From NCBI RefSeq assembly GCF_900112615.1, contig NZ_FOMK01000005.1, forward strand, positions 401,467 through 465,466: a stretch of DNA of 64,000 nt, read 5' to 3'. A program made the translations under genes and the position numbers. Under the pieces are notes generated by a model, which was given only the letters and a program-made list of their open reading frames with translations, made no database searches and was not told the origin of the DNA. Positions 1 to 7,613 of this stretch are shown here, one piece after another; the first letter of the stretch is position 1; the number at the start of each line of letters is the position of its first letter. This DNA is from Chitinophaga sp. CF118. Its GTDB lineage: Bacteria; Bacteroidota; Bacteroidia; Chitinophagales; Chitinophagaceae.

Positions 1-2030
1 CCTGTTGCAGGACTTATACTTGCTCCCGTAACGTGTACCACCTCAGCTTGGGTTGGCGTACTACCATATACAAGTGCATTATCTACATAAAGAGGGATGT
101 TGGAAACTTCTTTAAGGGTGCCGTCAACGCCCTGTGTCGACCAGTCGTTTGAAGGATTCCAGGCAGCAGCACTGGCTTCATAAGGAAGTCGTATGCGTAT
201 CTGAGATTCTTTTCTTGACTCACCCTGTCCGCCTGGCCAGATTTTGATACTGGAATTAAACGTTACTTCAGTATAATAAATGTGCTGAGCAGAATCCCAG
301 GGCATTAATTGAGTAAAAGTAACATCCGAATTGTTAGATGAAACAACATAAGCTGCAGGAGAGTAACCCGCAGTCAGTCCTTCTGTAATATTAATAAATA
401 ACCGGAAGGCATGTTTTGAAGCAATGCGGGCAGGCCAGGCTGTGTGATTGTTTACCCAAACAGACCATTCAGTATAGGTATTTCCGCTACCATTTAGTTT
501 TGCTTCGATCAGGAATTCGCCGGTAGGAGTTTCTGCAACCGGGAAATTGGCCAGTGGTGTTCCTCCATAATCTTCAACAAGTTTTGCAAGCAGTCCTGAA
601 AAGCCGGCGTTGTAATCGCAGGCAACTTCATTGTTTACATAATTAGAGCGATCATCCGTGTAGGCGTCATTGTTTCCCGGGCCTCCTACCAATGCACCAT
701 ATAAGGTATGCCTTGTTGCTGTTGGGGGACCATTAAGATTATTCGCCCAGGCTCCATGAGCTGTACGATGGTGCGGCTGGGTAGGAGGATTGTTTCCGAA
801 ACCGCATACGTAACTGCGATTGCCGGGATTATTACCCAGTGCATAATTCATTTGTTGCAGCGCAAAAGTATTATACTTTGTTCCTTTTGCAGTTGTAGTG
901 GCCGCATCCTTGTAGTAGACTGCCAGGAAACCCGTATTGATAGCATATCTTAATGCGCCCCATACATCCAGGAACGCGAGGCCACCGGGAGTATAGGTAA
1001 TACGCTGCCCGTTATAGCCATCTGTCCAATAGTCAAGGTGCCGTTCTATATCTTCTTTGTACTGAGTTTTGCCTGTAAGTTTTGCCAGCAGGGCATAACA
1101 TCCAAATGATTTGTCATCCCAGGCAATTCCCCACTTATAAGACTTGATAGAACTTTGTGATTCTGTAGAGAGGTTAGCATAATAGCTTTCTGCTTTTGCG
1201 AGCCATGCTGCGTCGCCGGTAGCGCGGTATAACCATATAGCCCCCCATACCAGTTCATCATTATAGCCGCTAAAGGATTGGTAATATCCTGCGGCATCGG
1301 TAATTGAGCTGCTATATTTTCCGCGATAAGTGTCGGCAAAATTGTATAACTGTATGGCATGGCTAAGCAATGTGGAACTGTATGACGGATCGTCTGTTTT
1401 AAACACCATGCTTGCTGCTGCCATAGCCGCTGCGGTTTCGGCAGCAAGGTCTGAACCCGGATGCGTTTGATCGATCTTGTAGGAAGGGCGGGACATTGCC
1501 ATTACTTCTGACGATCCCCACCAGGCATGATCAGTGCCACCGTTGCCAATCTGCCCATATAATTCGTTGGGAGCTGTATGGCAGCGTATAAAATAATCAT
1601 TTACAAACCGAAGGTTGCTTTTCAGGTATTTCATTTGTCCGGAGGCGTTATACCCCCCGGCAAAATCTACAGCGCCCCATGCCAGCATGGTTGCAGAGAA
1701 GGCCATTGGGAAATTGAATTTAACATGGTCTCCGGCATCATACCAGCCGCCTGTCAGGTCATGGCCTACATCACTACCATCATTCATGGCAGAGTTAGCA
1801 CGCCAGGTTATCCGGTTATCCGAAGGAAGTTGTCCGGATCGCTGGCCCTCATAGAAGAACATCGACTTTTGCAATGCTTCTGCATAATTGAAATTCTGTG
1901 CATAAGTTAGTTTGAGGGACACCATTAGTAAAATGGCAACTAACATGCTGCATTTTTGGATGAATAAGGGAATGTGCAGGCGTAATTTATTCGCGCGCGC
2001 TGGTTTTACGAGTAAAAATCTGGGTTTCAT
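1..2030 (-). CDS. Secreted GH9 endoglucanase with CBM3 module (3' end cut by window)
   Basis: Reads on the minus strand from an ATG at 2030 and stays open to the window edge, about 676 residues seen. A signal peptide ends near residue 44 (hydrophobic run then LTYAQ). The GH9 catalytic module follows directly: DAGDHVKF places the catalytic Asp pair at D98/D101, and VNNEVACDYNAGF places the general-acid Glu at E468; HHRTAHGAW is the usual GH9 His motif. From about residue 497 a CBM3-type module begins (GEFLIEAKLNG, later IRIRLPYEAS and DWSTQG). The last visible residues (VTGASISPAT) look like the start of a bacterial Ig-like repeat. Expected to cut beta-1,4-glucan outside the cytoplasm. Only the C-terminus, which could carry a secretion tail, is unseen. 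Confidence 0.93.
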   Translation of the reverse strand, partial: MKPRFLLVKPARANKLRLHIPLFIQKCSMLVAILLMVSLKLTYAQNFNYAEALQKSMFFYEGQRSGQLPSDNRITWRANSAMNDGSDVGHDLTGGWYDAGDHVKFNFPMAFSATMLAWGAVDFAGGYNASGQMKYLKSNLRFVNDYFIRCHTAPNELYGQIGNGGTDHAWWGSSEVMAMSRPSYKIDQTHPGSDLAAETAAAMAAASMVFKTDDPSYSSTLLSHAIQLYNFADTYRGKYSSSITDAAGYYQSFSGYNDELVWGAIWLYRATGDAAWLAKAESYYANLSTESQSSIKSYKWGIAWDDKSFGCYALLAKLTGKTQYKEDIERHLDYWTDGYNGQRITYTPGGLAFLDVWGALRYAINTGFLAVYYKDAATTTAKGTKYNTFALQQMNYALGNNPGNRSYVCGFGNNPPTQPHHRTAHGAWANNLNGPPTATRHTLYGALVGGPGNNDAYTDDRSNYVNNEVACDYNAGFSGLLAKLVEDYGGTPLANFPVAETPTGEFLIEAKLNGSGNTYTEWSVWVNNHTAWPARIASKHAFRLFINITEGLTAGYSPAAYVVSSNNSDVTFTQLMPWDSAQHIYYTEVTFNSSIKIWPGGQGESRKESQIRIRLPYEASAAAWNPSNDWSTQGVDGTLKEVSNIPLYVDNALVYGSTPTQAEVVHVTGASISPAT

Positions 2031-2764
2031 CAGGAGTAGTTTATGATTAAAATTTAATGAACAATGATTATTCCATTGGAACTTATCTGATGCTATCAGG
2101 TATTATGGGTTGAATAGCCTTTAATATAGGTTCGATATGGTTTTTAAAAGAAAGTGTTGGGTGAAAATAGGTTTTAGCCAAGAGAAAAGTACCTGACAAA
2201 GCAGCATTATTATCAGTCTTTCTTCCTTTGACAAGGTGAACGATATGGTTTTACAAGTTTACGGGAATTATATGCGATAAGCAAACGTTTATTAAAAAAA
2301 ATATTAATCTGATTAAAAGCTGTCAGTTATACATAAAAAAGCTTTGCATATTTACCTTTAAACTCTTTTAGAAAAGGGTATTAAGTTTTCTTTTTTAGAA
2401 TTGGCGATCATTCTTTTCTCTTTCGATTACCGCTCTTAGTTTCTCCTCATGCTGGTCCGCCCTCAGTCTTTAAACCGAATTCGTAAACAATATTCGATAG
2501 GTGAGCATATAAGAGAAACTGAGTAGAGGCAAGAACCCGGTTATATCAGAGCAATATCAATAGACATTGGAAACTAATTGAGCCTATCTTTGGGGTATTC
2601 GGATTATTAGAAGATCAATGGGAATCTTTTAGAAAAGGGATAGTATAAATGAAATAATGTTTGGATATATAAAAAAATAGGAGTAGGTTATAAATTCGCT
2701 TATTCTGGTGATGTACTTTGTATCGCCAGGTTTTTGTAAATTATAAATAATAAACGGGAAAATT
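2031..2764. other. Intergenic stretch with small coding-like scraps
   Basis: No convincing gene. Two short reading frames look like protein ends but are not recognised: on the minus strand about 2397-2470 (ending ADQHEEKLRAVIEREKNDRQF then stop, so written here in part as EKLRAVIEREKNDRQF), and on the plus strand about 2530-2648 (contains WKLIEPIFGVFGLLEDQWES). A 14-base word CTTTTAGAAAAGGG occurs near 2367 and again near 2628. The promoter and leader of the GH9 gene should lie at the left end. The scraps may be decayed genes or chance. Confidence 0.3.
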
Positions 2765-3220
2765 ATGGTAATCGTCAATAGTTTCGCAGAGTATCAAGCA
2801 TACGAGGGTAAAGAAATAGGCAGTTCGGAGTGGCATAAAATAGATCAGGAACAGATCAATAAATTTGCGGATGCAACGCTTGATCATCAGTGGATCCATT
2901 GCGATGAAGAAAGAGCAAAAAATGAAGGACCTTTCAAAACCACCATTGCTCATGGTTATTTGACGTTGGCGTTAATTCCCTATCTATGGAAGCAAATTGC
3001 AGAAATCCGCAATGTTAAAATGGAAATAAACTACGGTATAGAGCAGTTTAAGTTTGGCCAGGCGGTGCTTGTGAACGACGAAGTTCAATTGAAAGCGAAA
3101 CTCAAATCTATAGTGGATTTAAGAGGTGTTACGAAAGTGATAATTGGAGCCACTCTCAGTATTAAGGGGAAGGCAAAACCGGCTTACACAGGTGATGTGG
3201 TATTTCTATACCACTTTTGA
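2765..3220 (+). CDS. MaoC-like dehydratase / (R)-specific enoyl-CoA hydratase family
   Basis: A 151-residue single-hotdog protein of the MaoC/NodN type. The hydratase signature is clear: FADATLDHQWIH carries the catalytic Asp and His, followed by GPFKTTIAHGYLTLAL with the hotdog helix and the conserved His-Gly. Length fits single-domain family members that act on (R)-3-hydroxyacyl-CoA or related thioesters in the cytoplasm. It stands alone, followed after 80 bases by a strong hairpin. ATG at 2765 has no in-frame upstream alternative that extends the family alignment. The true substrate cannot be told from the sequence. Confidence 0.85.
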   Translation: MVIVNSFAEYQAYEGKEIGSSEWHKIDQEQINKFADATLDHQWIHCDEERAKNEGPFKTTIAHGYLTLALIPYLWKQIAEIRNVKMEINYGIEQFKFGQAVLVNDEVQLKAKLKSIVDLRGVTKVIIGATLSIKGKAKPAYTGDVVFLYHF

Positions 3221-3301
3221 GGCATGTAAACCGCTCCTATGATTAGGAGATTTATATTTTTAATTCATGTTAAAAGATTAATAGTTAAAGAAATGGCTAG
3301 G

Positions 3302-3341
3302 AAGATAAGAAGGTTGCTCACTGGAGCAACCTTCTTATCTT
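3302..3341 (+). terminator. Perfect 18-bp hairpin after the MaoC-like gene
   Basis: Arms 3302-3319 and 3324-3341 pair perfectly around an ACTG loop. It lies between convergent genes and could stop transcription from both sides, although it lacks a long T-run. It also forms the hairpin part of dispersed repeat copy 1. Confidence 0.6.
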
Positions 3342-3396
3342 GTACAACGGACTGGACAAAATGCCGGGCCTTTTTCGTGGGAGATTTGAGTTTTAT
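3302..3396 (+). repeat. Dispersed hairpin-tail repeat, copy 1
   Basis: The hairpin (3302-3341) runs straight into a diverged tail beginning GTACAACGGACTGGACAAA at 3342. The same tail follows unrelated hairpins at 4525, 5796, 22126, 24971, 26998 and 28433, always on the plus strand. This is one of the more diverged copies after its first 20 bases. Confidence 0.6.
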
Positions 3397-3413
3397 AGTG
3401 CACGTCTTATTCT

Positions 3414-4226
3414 TCAAAATATCCTTCCAAAAAATGCCTTCATGTCATTAAATGAAGCAGTATCTGCAGCCGCATTATAAGTAATAGGCAAATTAAACTT
3501 CTTACCATTCTCTGTAGACGCAGGATTCGTAAACGCGTGTGTTGCATTAGCGTATTCTTTAAAAGTATAAGGAATACCCACAGAATCCATCTGCTTCTTG
3601 AAAGTAGCCACTTCCTGAGCGGAAACGAACTGGTCTATGGCACCATGGCAAATCAGAATCTGTGCTTTGAGCAGTTCTTTAACAGGAGGCACACCTGCAA
3701 GATTGCCATGGAAACTAACTACGCCATTTACAGGAAGACCCAGTTTGGCACTATTTAATACCATAGCACCACCAAAGCAGTAACCAATAGCAGCAGTTCG
3801 GGAAGTATCTGCCAGAGAATAAGTTTTTGCTTTGGCCAGTGCAGCCTGCAGTCTGCTTAATGCCAACTGTGGATTCGTGTAGAAAGGAGTCGCATAAGTT
3901 TTGGCGGTGCCTGGGTCCGAAGCTACTTTACTGTTACCATACATGTCGATACCAACAGCGAGGTAACCCAATTCTGCCAGCTGGTTAGCCCTGGTTTTTA
4001 CATGGGTATCCAGGCCCCACCATTCAGGTACGATTAGCACAATTGGTTTTTTAGAAGTAGTGTCATCACTATAGGCAACGAAACAATTCATTGTAACACT
4101 GTCTGCCAGGATGGTTACGTCTTCATTTTTAACTATAAGCTGATGGGTATCAGTGCTGATATTACAGGCAGTCATGCTGAAAGCTACTATGATAGCAACG
4201 ATCAGGTTAGTTAAATTGAATTTCAT
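3414..4226 (-). CDS. Dienelactone hydrolase-family lipoprotein
   Basis: An alpha/beta hydrolase with a lipoprotein signal (hydrophobic segment then FSMTAC). The ATG at 4226 is preferred over 4253 because it puts the basic N-terminus (MKFN) directly before the hydrophobic core. The dienelactone-hydrolase pattern is visible: WWGLD after the first strand, GYCFGG carrying the nucleophile Cys, GAIDQFV for the acid and ATHAF for the His. Likely anchored in the envelope and acting on an ester or lactone; the substrate is unknown. It ends head-to-head with the hairpin at 3302-3341 about 70 bases beyond its stop. Confidence 0.85.
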   Translation of the reverse strand: MKFNLTNLIVAIIVAFSMTACNISTDTHQLIVKNEDVTILADSVTMNCFVAYSDDTTSKKPIVLIVPEWWGLDTHVKTRANQLAELGYLAVGIDMYGNSKVASDPGTAKTYATPFYTNPQLALSRLQAALAKAKTYSLADTSRTAAIGYCFGGAMVLNSAKLGLPVNGVVSFHGNLAGVPPVKELLKAQILICHGAIDQFVSAQEVATFKKQMDSVGIPYTFKEYANATHAFTNPASTENGKKFNLPITYNAAADTASFNDMKAFFGRIF

Positions 4227-4299
4227 TTGATAGTATTTGAGTGAATTGAACATATACTAATATAACCATTTCAGTACAGGTTGAATCGCCTCATCGGAG

Positions 4300-4346
4300 T
4301 TGAGGTCGAAAATCAGAATAAATCATCTGAAAAAGATATGCAATAG
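4300..4346 (+). pseudogene. Relic of a DUF4386 gene 3' end
   Basis: The bases ending at the TAG at 4344-4346 translate to NQNKSSEKDMQ-stop and match, at DNA and protein level, the last codons of the intact DUF4386 gene ending at 17319 (NKSSEKDIQ-stop). Nothing upstream of about 4300 continues the match. The following 100 bases (4347-4446) keep an open frame ending in LLLPALHLNKM-stop, unrecognised, and may be another scrap. Confidence 0.6.
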
Positions 4347-4483
4347 TTTCCGCTTCACTCAGTATGGCATTAAGGATCAGGATGAAAATGAAGTTCAGCA
4401 GTTGCTGAAGCTGCTATTACCTGCGCTTCATCTTAATAAGATGTAAGAAGCCTGACCTCTAGATGGCAGGATTGGCCGAAAGT

Positions 4484-4580
4484 AAAAAGGGAACAATACA
4501 TTAACTGTAATCTTCCCTTTTTGTGTACAATGGACCGTACAAATGTCAAACTTCTGGGTGGGGGATTTTGACAGAATAGT
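4484..4580 (+). repeat. Dispersed hairpin-tail repeat, copy 2
   Basis: Hairpin with AAAAAGGGAA / TTCCCTTTTT arms at 4484-4522, a plausible two-way terminator, then the conserved tail starting GTACAATGGACCGTACAAA at 4525, continuing TGTCAAACTTCTGGGTGG and GATTTTGACAG. It lies between the divergent dienelactone hydrolase-like gene and the fibre-like gene at 4701, so the hairpin ends no obvious transcript. Confidence 0.75.
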
Positions 4581-4700
4581 AACGTGTGCTAGTTATAAAT
4601 CTGGCGATGTTGATTTTGGCAGAAAGCAAAGAGATACAATCAGAAATAGTAGGCTGGAATAAACTATTTTTAATCGTTCTATTTAAACTAATTTTTATTT

Positions 4701-5636
4701 ATGAAAAAGACACTACTTCTCTCTATTTGTCTCAGTACTGTTACATTATTGACAAAAGGACAAACTTATATTGAAAACCAGTTTGCAGGCCCCCAGGCTA
4801 ATTCGAATCTTTTTATTTCTGGAACAGCAAAGGTAGGGGCAGATTATACGGGAACAAGAGGCGCTGTGAGTATGCATTCAGGAGATGCCAGTAATGCAGG
4901 ATATATTGAATTTTTCAGACCTAACGGTGTAAGAAAAGGAATTATAGGTTCCGGACCCGATAATTCAATTTATTATACAGGAGAGAATACTACTAATCAT
5001 ATTTTTAATAGTGGGAATGTAGGTATTGGTGTTCTTGCCCCCTCTGTAAAACTTGATGTAGATGGTCGCATTAATGCCAGTGATCTAATAAGTAGTTCAA
5101 AAGCGGTGTTTGCCTCTGCTCCAAATGGTAATATAGGTATATTGACCTGGGATGTTAGTACAAATTATACACCCTATGTTGGTACAATTAATACTACTTC
5201 AGATTTCGCGATTTGGAGCGGGAATGCGGAACGGATAAGGATAACGAAGACTGGTGATGTAGGAATAGGTACAGTCATTCCTCAATCAAAATTAGCTGTG
5301 AATGGAACAATTACGGCTGTCAAATTAAAGGTGACCCAGACGGGATGGTCAGATTTTGTATTTCAGCCGGATTATCAATTGCCATCTTTAATGGATCTGG
5401 AAGAATATATTAAGCGGGAAAAACATCTACCTGAAATACCTTCCGAAACAGAGGTCAAAAAGAATGGTCTTGATGTAGGCGAAAATCAGGCTAAGCTATT
5501 ACAGAAGATTGAAGAATTGACTTTATATCTGATTGATCAGAATAAACAATTAGCTACACAACAACAACTCATATTAAATCAGCAGAGGTTACTATCCGAA
5601 CTGGATAACCGTTTAAAAGAATTGAAAAATAAGTAA
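4701..5636 (+). CDS. Secreted fibre-like surface protein with C-terminal coiled coil
   Basis: 311 residues with a signal peptide (MKKTLLLSICLSTVTLLTKG). The middle has repeated GNVGIGV / GDVGIGT blocks followed by KLDVDGRI / KLAVNGTI, the beta-rich repeats typical of Bacteroidota fibre-like proteins. The C-terminus holds the conserved segment LPSLMDLEEYIKREKHLPEI, then a heptad-rich coiled coil (about 255-310) that probably trimerises the protein. In longer relatives this tail resembles the region next to the intramolecular chaperone of phage tail spikes, but no autocleaving peptidase domain is present here. A cell-surface structural role is likely; the partner is unknown. It lies between repeat copies 2 and 3. 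Confidence 0.8.
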   Translation: MKKTLLLSICLSTVTLLTKGQTYIENQFAGPQANSNLFISGTAKVGADYTGTRGAVSMHSGDASNAGYIEFFRPNGVRKGIIGSGPDNSIYYTGENTTNHIFNSGNVGIGVLAPSVKLDVDGRINASDLISSSKAVFASAPNGNIGILTWDVSTNYTPYVGTINTTSDFAIWSGNAERIRITKTGDVGIGTVIPQSKLAVNGTITAVKLKVTQTGWSDFVFQPDYQLPSLMDLEEYIKREKHLPEIPSETEVKKNGLDVGENQAKLLQKIEELTLYLIDQNKQLATQQQLILNQQRLLSELDNRLKELKNK

Positions 5637-5662
5637 TCCGTATAAAAATTATCAATGAGGCT

Positions 5663-5690
5663 TAGGCATCTGAAATGGATGCCTACCTTT
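5663..5690 (+). terminator. Terminator-like hairpin after fibre-like gene
   Basis: TAGGCATC (5663-5670) pairs with GATGCCTA (5678-5685) and is followed by CCTTTT, 27 bases after the stop codon. Confidence 0.5.
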
Positions 5691-5752
5691 TCTGCAACTG
5701 AGTCATTGAGGCATCAACTATATGACAAGTTGTGAGTAGATTAACAGAAAAT

Positions 5753-5845
5753 AAAAAAGGGAACAATACATCTAACAGTATCATTCCCTTTTTATATACC
5801 GCGGACCGGACAAATGTTGAACTTTTATGTAGAGGATTTTGACAT
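5753..5845 (+). repeat. Dispersed hairpin-tail repeat, copy 3
   Basis: Hairpin arms AAAAAGGGAA / TTCCCTTTTT plus an inner ATAC/GTAT pair (5754-5793), then the tail at about 5796 (CGGACCGGACAAATGTTGAA and AGAGGATTTTGAC). The hairpin is nearly the same as in copies 2 and 7, while copies 1, 4, 5 and 6 have different stems. Confidence 0.75.
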
Positions 5846-5867
5846 CCTGCTAAATTATAGATATGAA

Positions 5868-6068
5868 TTACATATTATTTGAAGACTTTCTCCAGAACCG
5901 AATAGAGAGGAATAAAAAAACGACGGACATGCTGACTGCAATTGGTATGACCGACATTCTGTTATCGACAATATCCTTATCATTTGAAGTGAATACGCGG
6001 AATGTTTCTTTTAAAGCTCCAAATGTTAAGAAACTCATGACTATTGCATAGATTTTCCATTTATTCAT
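5868..6068 (-). CDS. Small two-TM membrane protein
   Basis: 66 residues on the minus strand (MNKWKIYAIVMSFLTFGALK...). Two hydrophobic helices at about 5-20 and 40-57 are separated by a polar loop (SNDKDIVDNR), and the C-terminus is basic (RFWRKSS). This layout and the Lys/Arg distribution look like a real inner-membrane protein rather than a chance frame. A slightly longer plus-strand frame over the same bases lacks these properties. No function recognised. Confidence 0.55.
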   Translation of the reverse strand: MNKWKIYAIVMSFLTFGALKETFRVFTSNDKDIVDNRMSVIPIAVSMSVVFLFLSIRFWRKSSNNM

Positions 6069-6181
6069 GGTAGATGGGAATTTATTATAGATCTGTACAA
6101 TTTATGTATAATTCCAATAAAAAAGGGAGTGCATCAAAAATAAAAACAGGGCTTGAGTACCACGTAAATGATTATACTAAG

Positions 6182-6216
6182 TAAAAACCCCGGTACAACT
6201 TTCATTGACCGGGGCT
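6182..6216 (-). terminator. Terminator of the SusC/SusD operon
   Basis: On the minus strand the stem 6214-6208 / 6194-6188 (CCCCGGT with ACCGGGG) is followed by TTTTTAC. It starts 23 bases past the SusD stop codon, the right place for the operon end. Confidence 0.7.
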
Positions 6217-6237
6217 GGATGGTTGGTTATTGAATTC

Positions 6238-7602
6238 CTATCTTACATTCTGGGCTAATTTGGAATTTGTAATCACTTCCTGTGGAATCAACAAGGTATA
6301 CCGGTTATCAGCTGGTAGTAGGGTATAGGTAGTTCCGTTAACAGTGCGCGTCAGGGTTTTGTCCTTCAATCTGCGCAAATCTGTCCAGCGCAGTCCACGC
6401 ATTACCAATTCCTTCCTCCTTTCTGTCAATACTATCGCCAATGCAGCGGAAGTGTCAGTTGTCGTTTTGTCAGTGTAAGTGCCGGTTGTCCATCTGCTAC
6501 GCAGTAAGGTATTTATATCTGCTATGGCAGCCGCTGCATTATTAGTCCGGGCATAACCTTCTGCTCTTATAAGGTATAATTCATCCACCGCCAGTCCATT
6601 AAACTGAGCTGAGGAAACGGAAGGTTCATAGTTACCTGTAAAACGGTAAGTGCCCAGTGGGGTAGTATAATCTACATCACTCACATTTTCTTTAAAGAAG
6701 AGAGCTTTCCTGAGATCATTGTCGGCATATTCATTAATAAGTTCAGGAACAATAATGGCGCTGTTGCCTTCACCATAACCTGGATCCAGTGCATCTTCTT
6801 TCCCTTTGACGGATTGAAATATGACTTCTTTGTTAAACCGTACAAATGGTGTTAATGTGTTTGTATCAATAGTATTGTAATCCAGTAAGTTTTTTTGTAA
6901 CTGTAGCGCATCATTTGCACTGGTCAGGGCATTGGGGTAATCTCCCATAGATAAATATACCCTTGCCAGCATGGCGTAGGCTGCTGCTTTATTTGGCCTT
7001 GATGATATTGCTGAAGTAATGTTTAACAGGGTAGCAGCTTCCTGCAGGTCTGCTATAATACGATTATAGGTGTCCTTAATAGTGCCTCTTCCTGGTACAT
7101 CATTGATATCTGATTTCAGATGAATGGGCAGTCCGGGATCCTGTTCCGTAGCAGTACTATATGGTTTGATATATAACTGTGCGAGGTTCCATAATGCATA
7201 TGCTCTCATAAACAGTGCGCTACCTTTCAGATTATTGATGTCTGTACCTGATAGTGTAGCCAATGTTTCCAGTATCAGATTAGCATGATAAATTTTATTA
7301 TACGGTCCTACCCATTCATCAGCTGAAGTCCGGATCGCATTTGACTGCCAGGTATAAAAGGTACGGGCTTCGATCGTTACACGGTCAAGGTTGTAACCCG
7401 CATCATCGAGGTAATAATCATCTGCAGATAATTCTCCGTCATAAGGATAATTGGTATTAAACAGATCGTAGTTATCCAGTAGCAGTTGACAGTCATTGGC
7501 TGTTTCCAGGAAAGATTGTGCGCTGCTCTTTTTTATATCTACATATTTCTTGCAGGAAGCAAACCCCAGACAGAACAGTAATAGTATTGAGAATATTTTC
7601 AT
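6238..7602 (-). CDS. SusD/RagB-type outer-membrane nutrient-binding lipoprotein
   Basis: 454 residues with a lipoprotein signal (LLLFCLGFASC). SusD features are visible in order: the N-terminal helix with YVDIKKSSAQSFLETANDC, TPR-type helices (ALFMRAYALWNLAQLY, AAYAMLARVYLSMGDYPNAL), and the C-terminal family block DELYLIRAEGYARTN followed by ERRKELVMRGLRWTDLRRLK. It should cap the SusC barrel encoded 11 bases upstream and bind the substrate at the cell surface. The substrate is not evident: no glycoside hydrolase lies in this operon. Confidence 0.95.
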   Translation of the reverse strand: MKIFSILLLFCLGFASCKKYVDIKKSSAQSFLETANDCQLLLDNYDLFNTNYPYDGELSADDYYLDDAGYNLDRVTIEARTFYTWQSNAIRTSADEWVGPYNKIYHANLILETLATLSGTDINNLKGSALFMRAYALWNLAQLYIKPYSTATEQDPGLPIHLKSDINDVPGRGTIKDTYNRIIADLQEAATLLNITSAISSRPNKAAAYAMLARVYLSMGDYPNALTSANDALQLQKNLLDYNTIDTNTLTPFVRFNKEVIFQSVKGKEDALDPGYGEGNSAIIVPELINEYADNDLRKALFFKENVSDVDYTTPLGTYRFTGNYEPSVSSAQFNGLAVDELYLIRAEGYARTNNAAAAIADINTLLRSRWTTGTYTDKTTTDTSAALAIVLTERRKELVMRGLRWTDLRRLKDKTLTRTVNGTTYTLLPADNRYTLLIPQEVITNSKLAQNVR

Positions 7603-7613
7603 TATCGTAAGAT

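Noticed and set aside
708..1910. Several frames on both strands of 80-133 codons
   Set aside because: They are shadows of the open GH9 frame on the minus strand, which has clear catalytic motifs.
3239..3451. 70-codon plus-strand frame
   Set aside because: It runs through a perfect hairpin and a repeat tail; composition is not protein-like.
5863..6051. 62-codon plus-strand frame
   Set aside because: Antisense to the small membrane protein, which has better helix and charge pattern.
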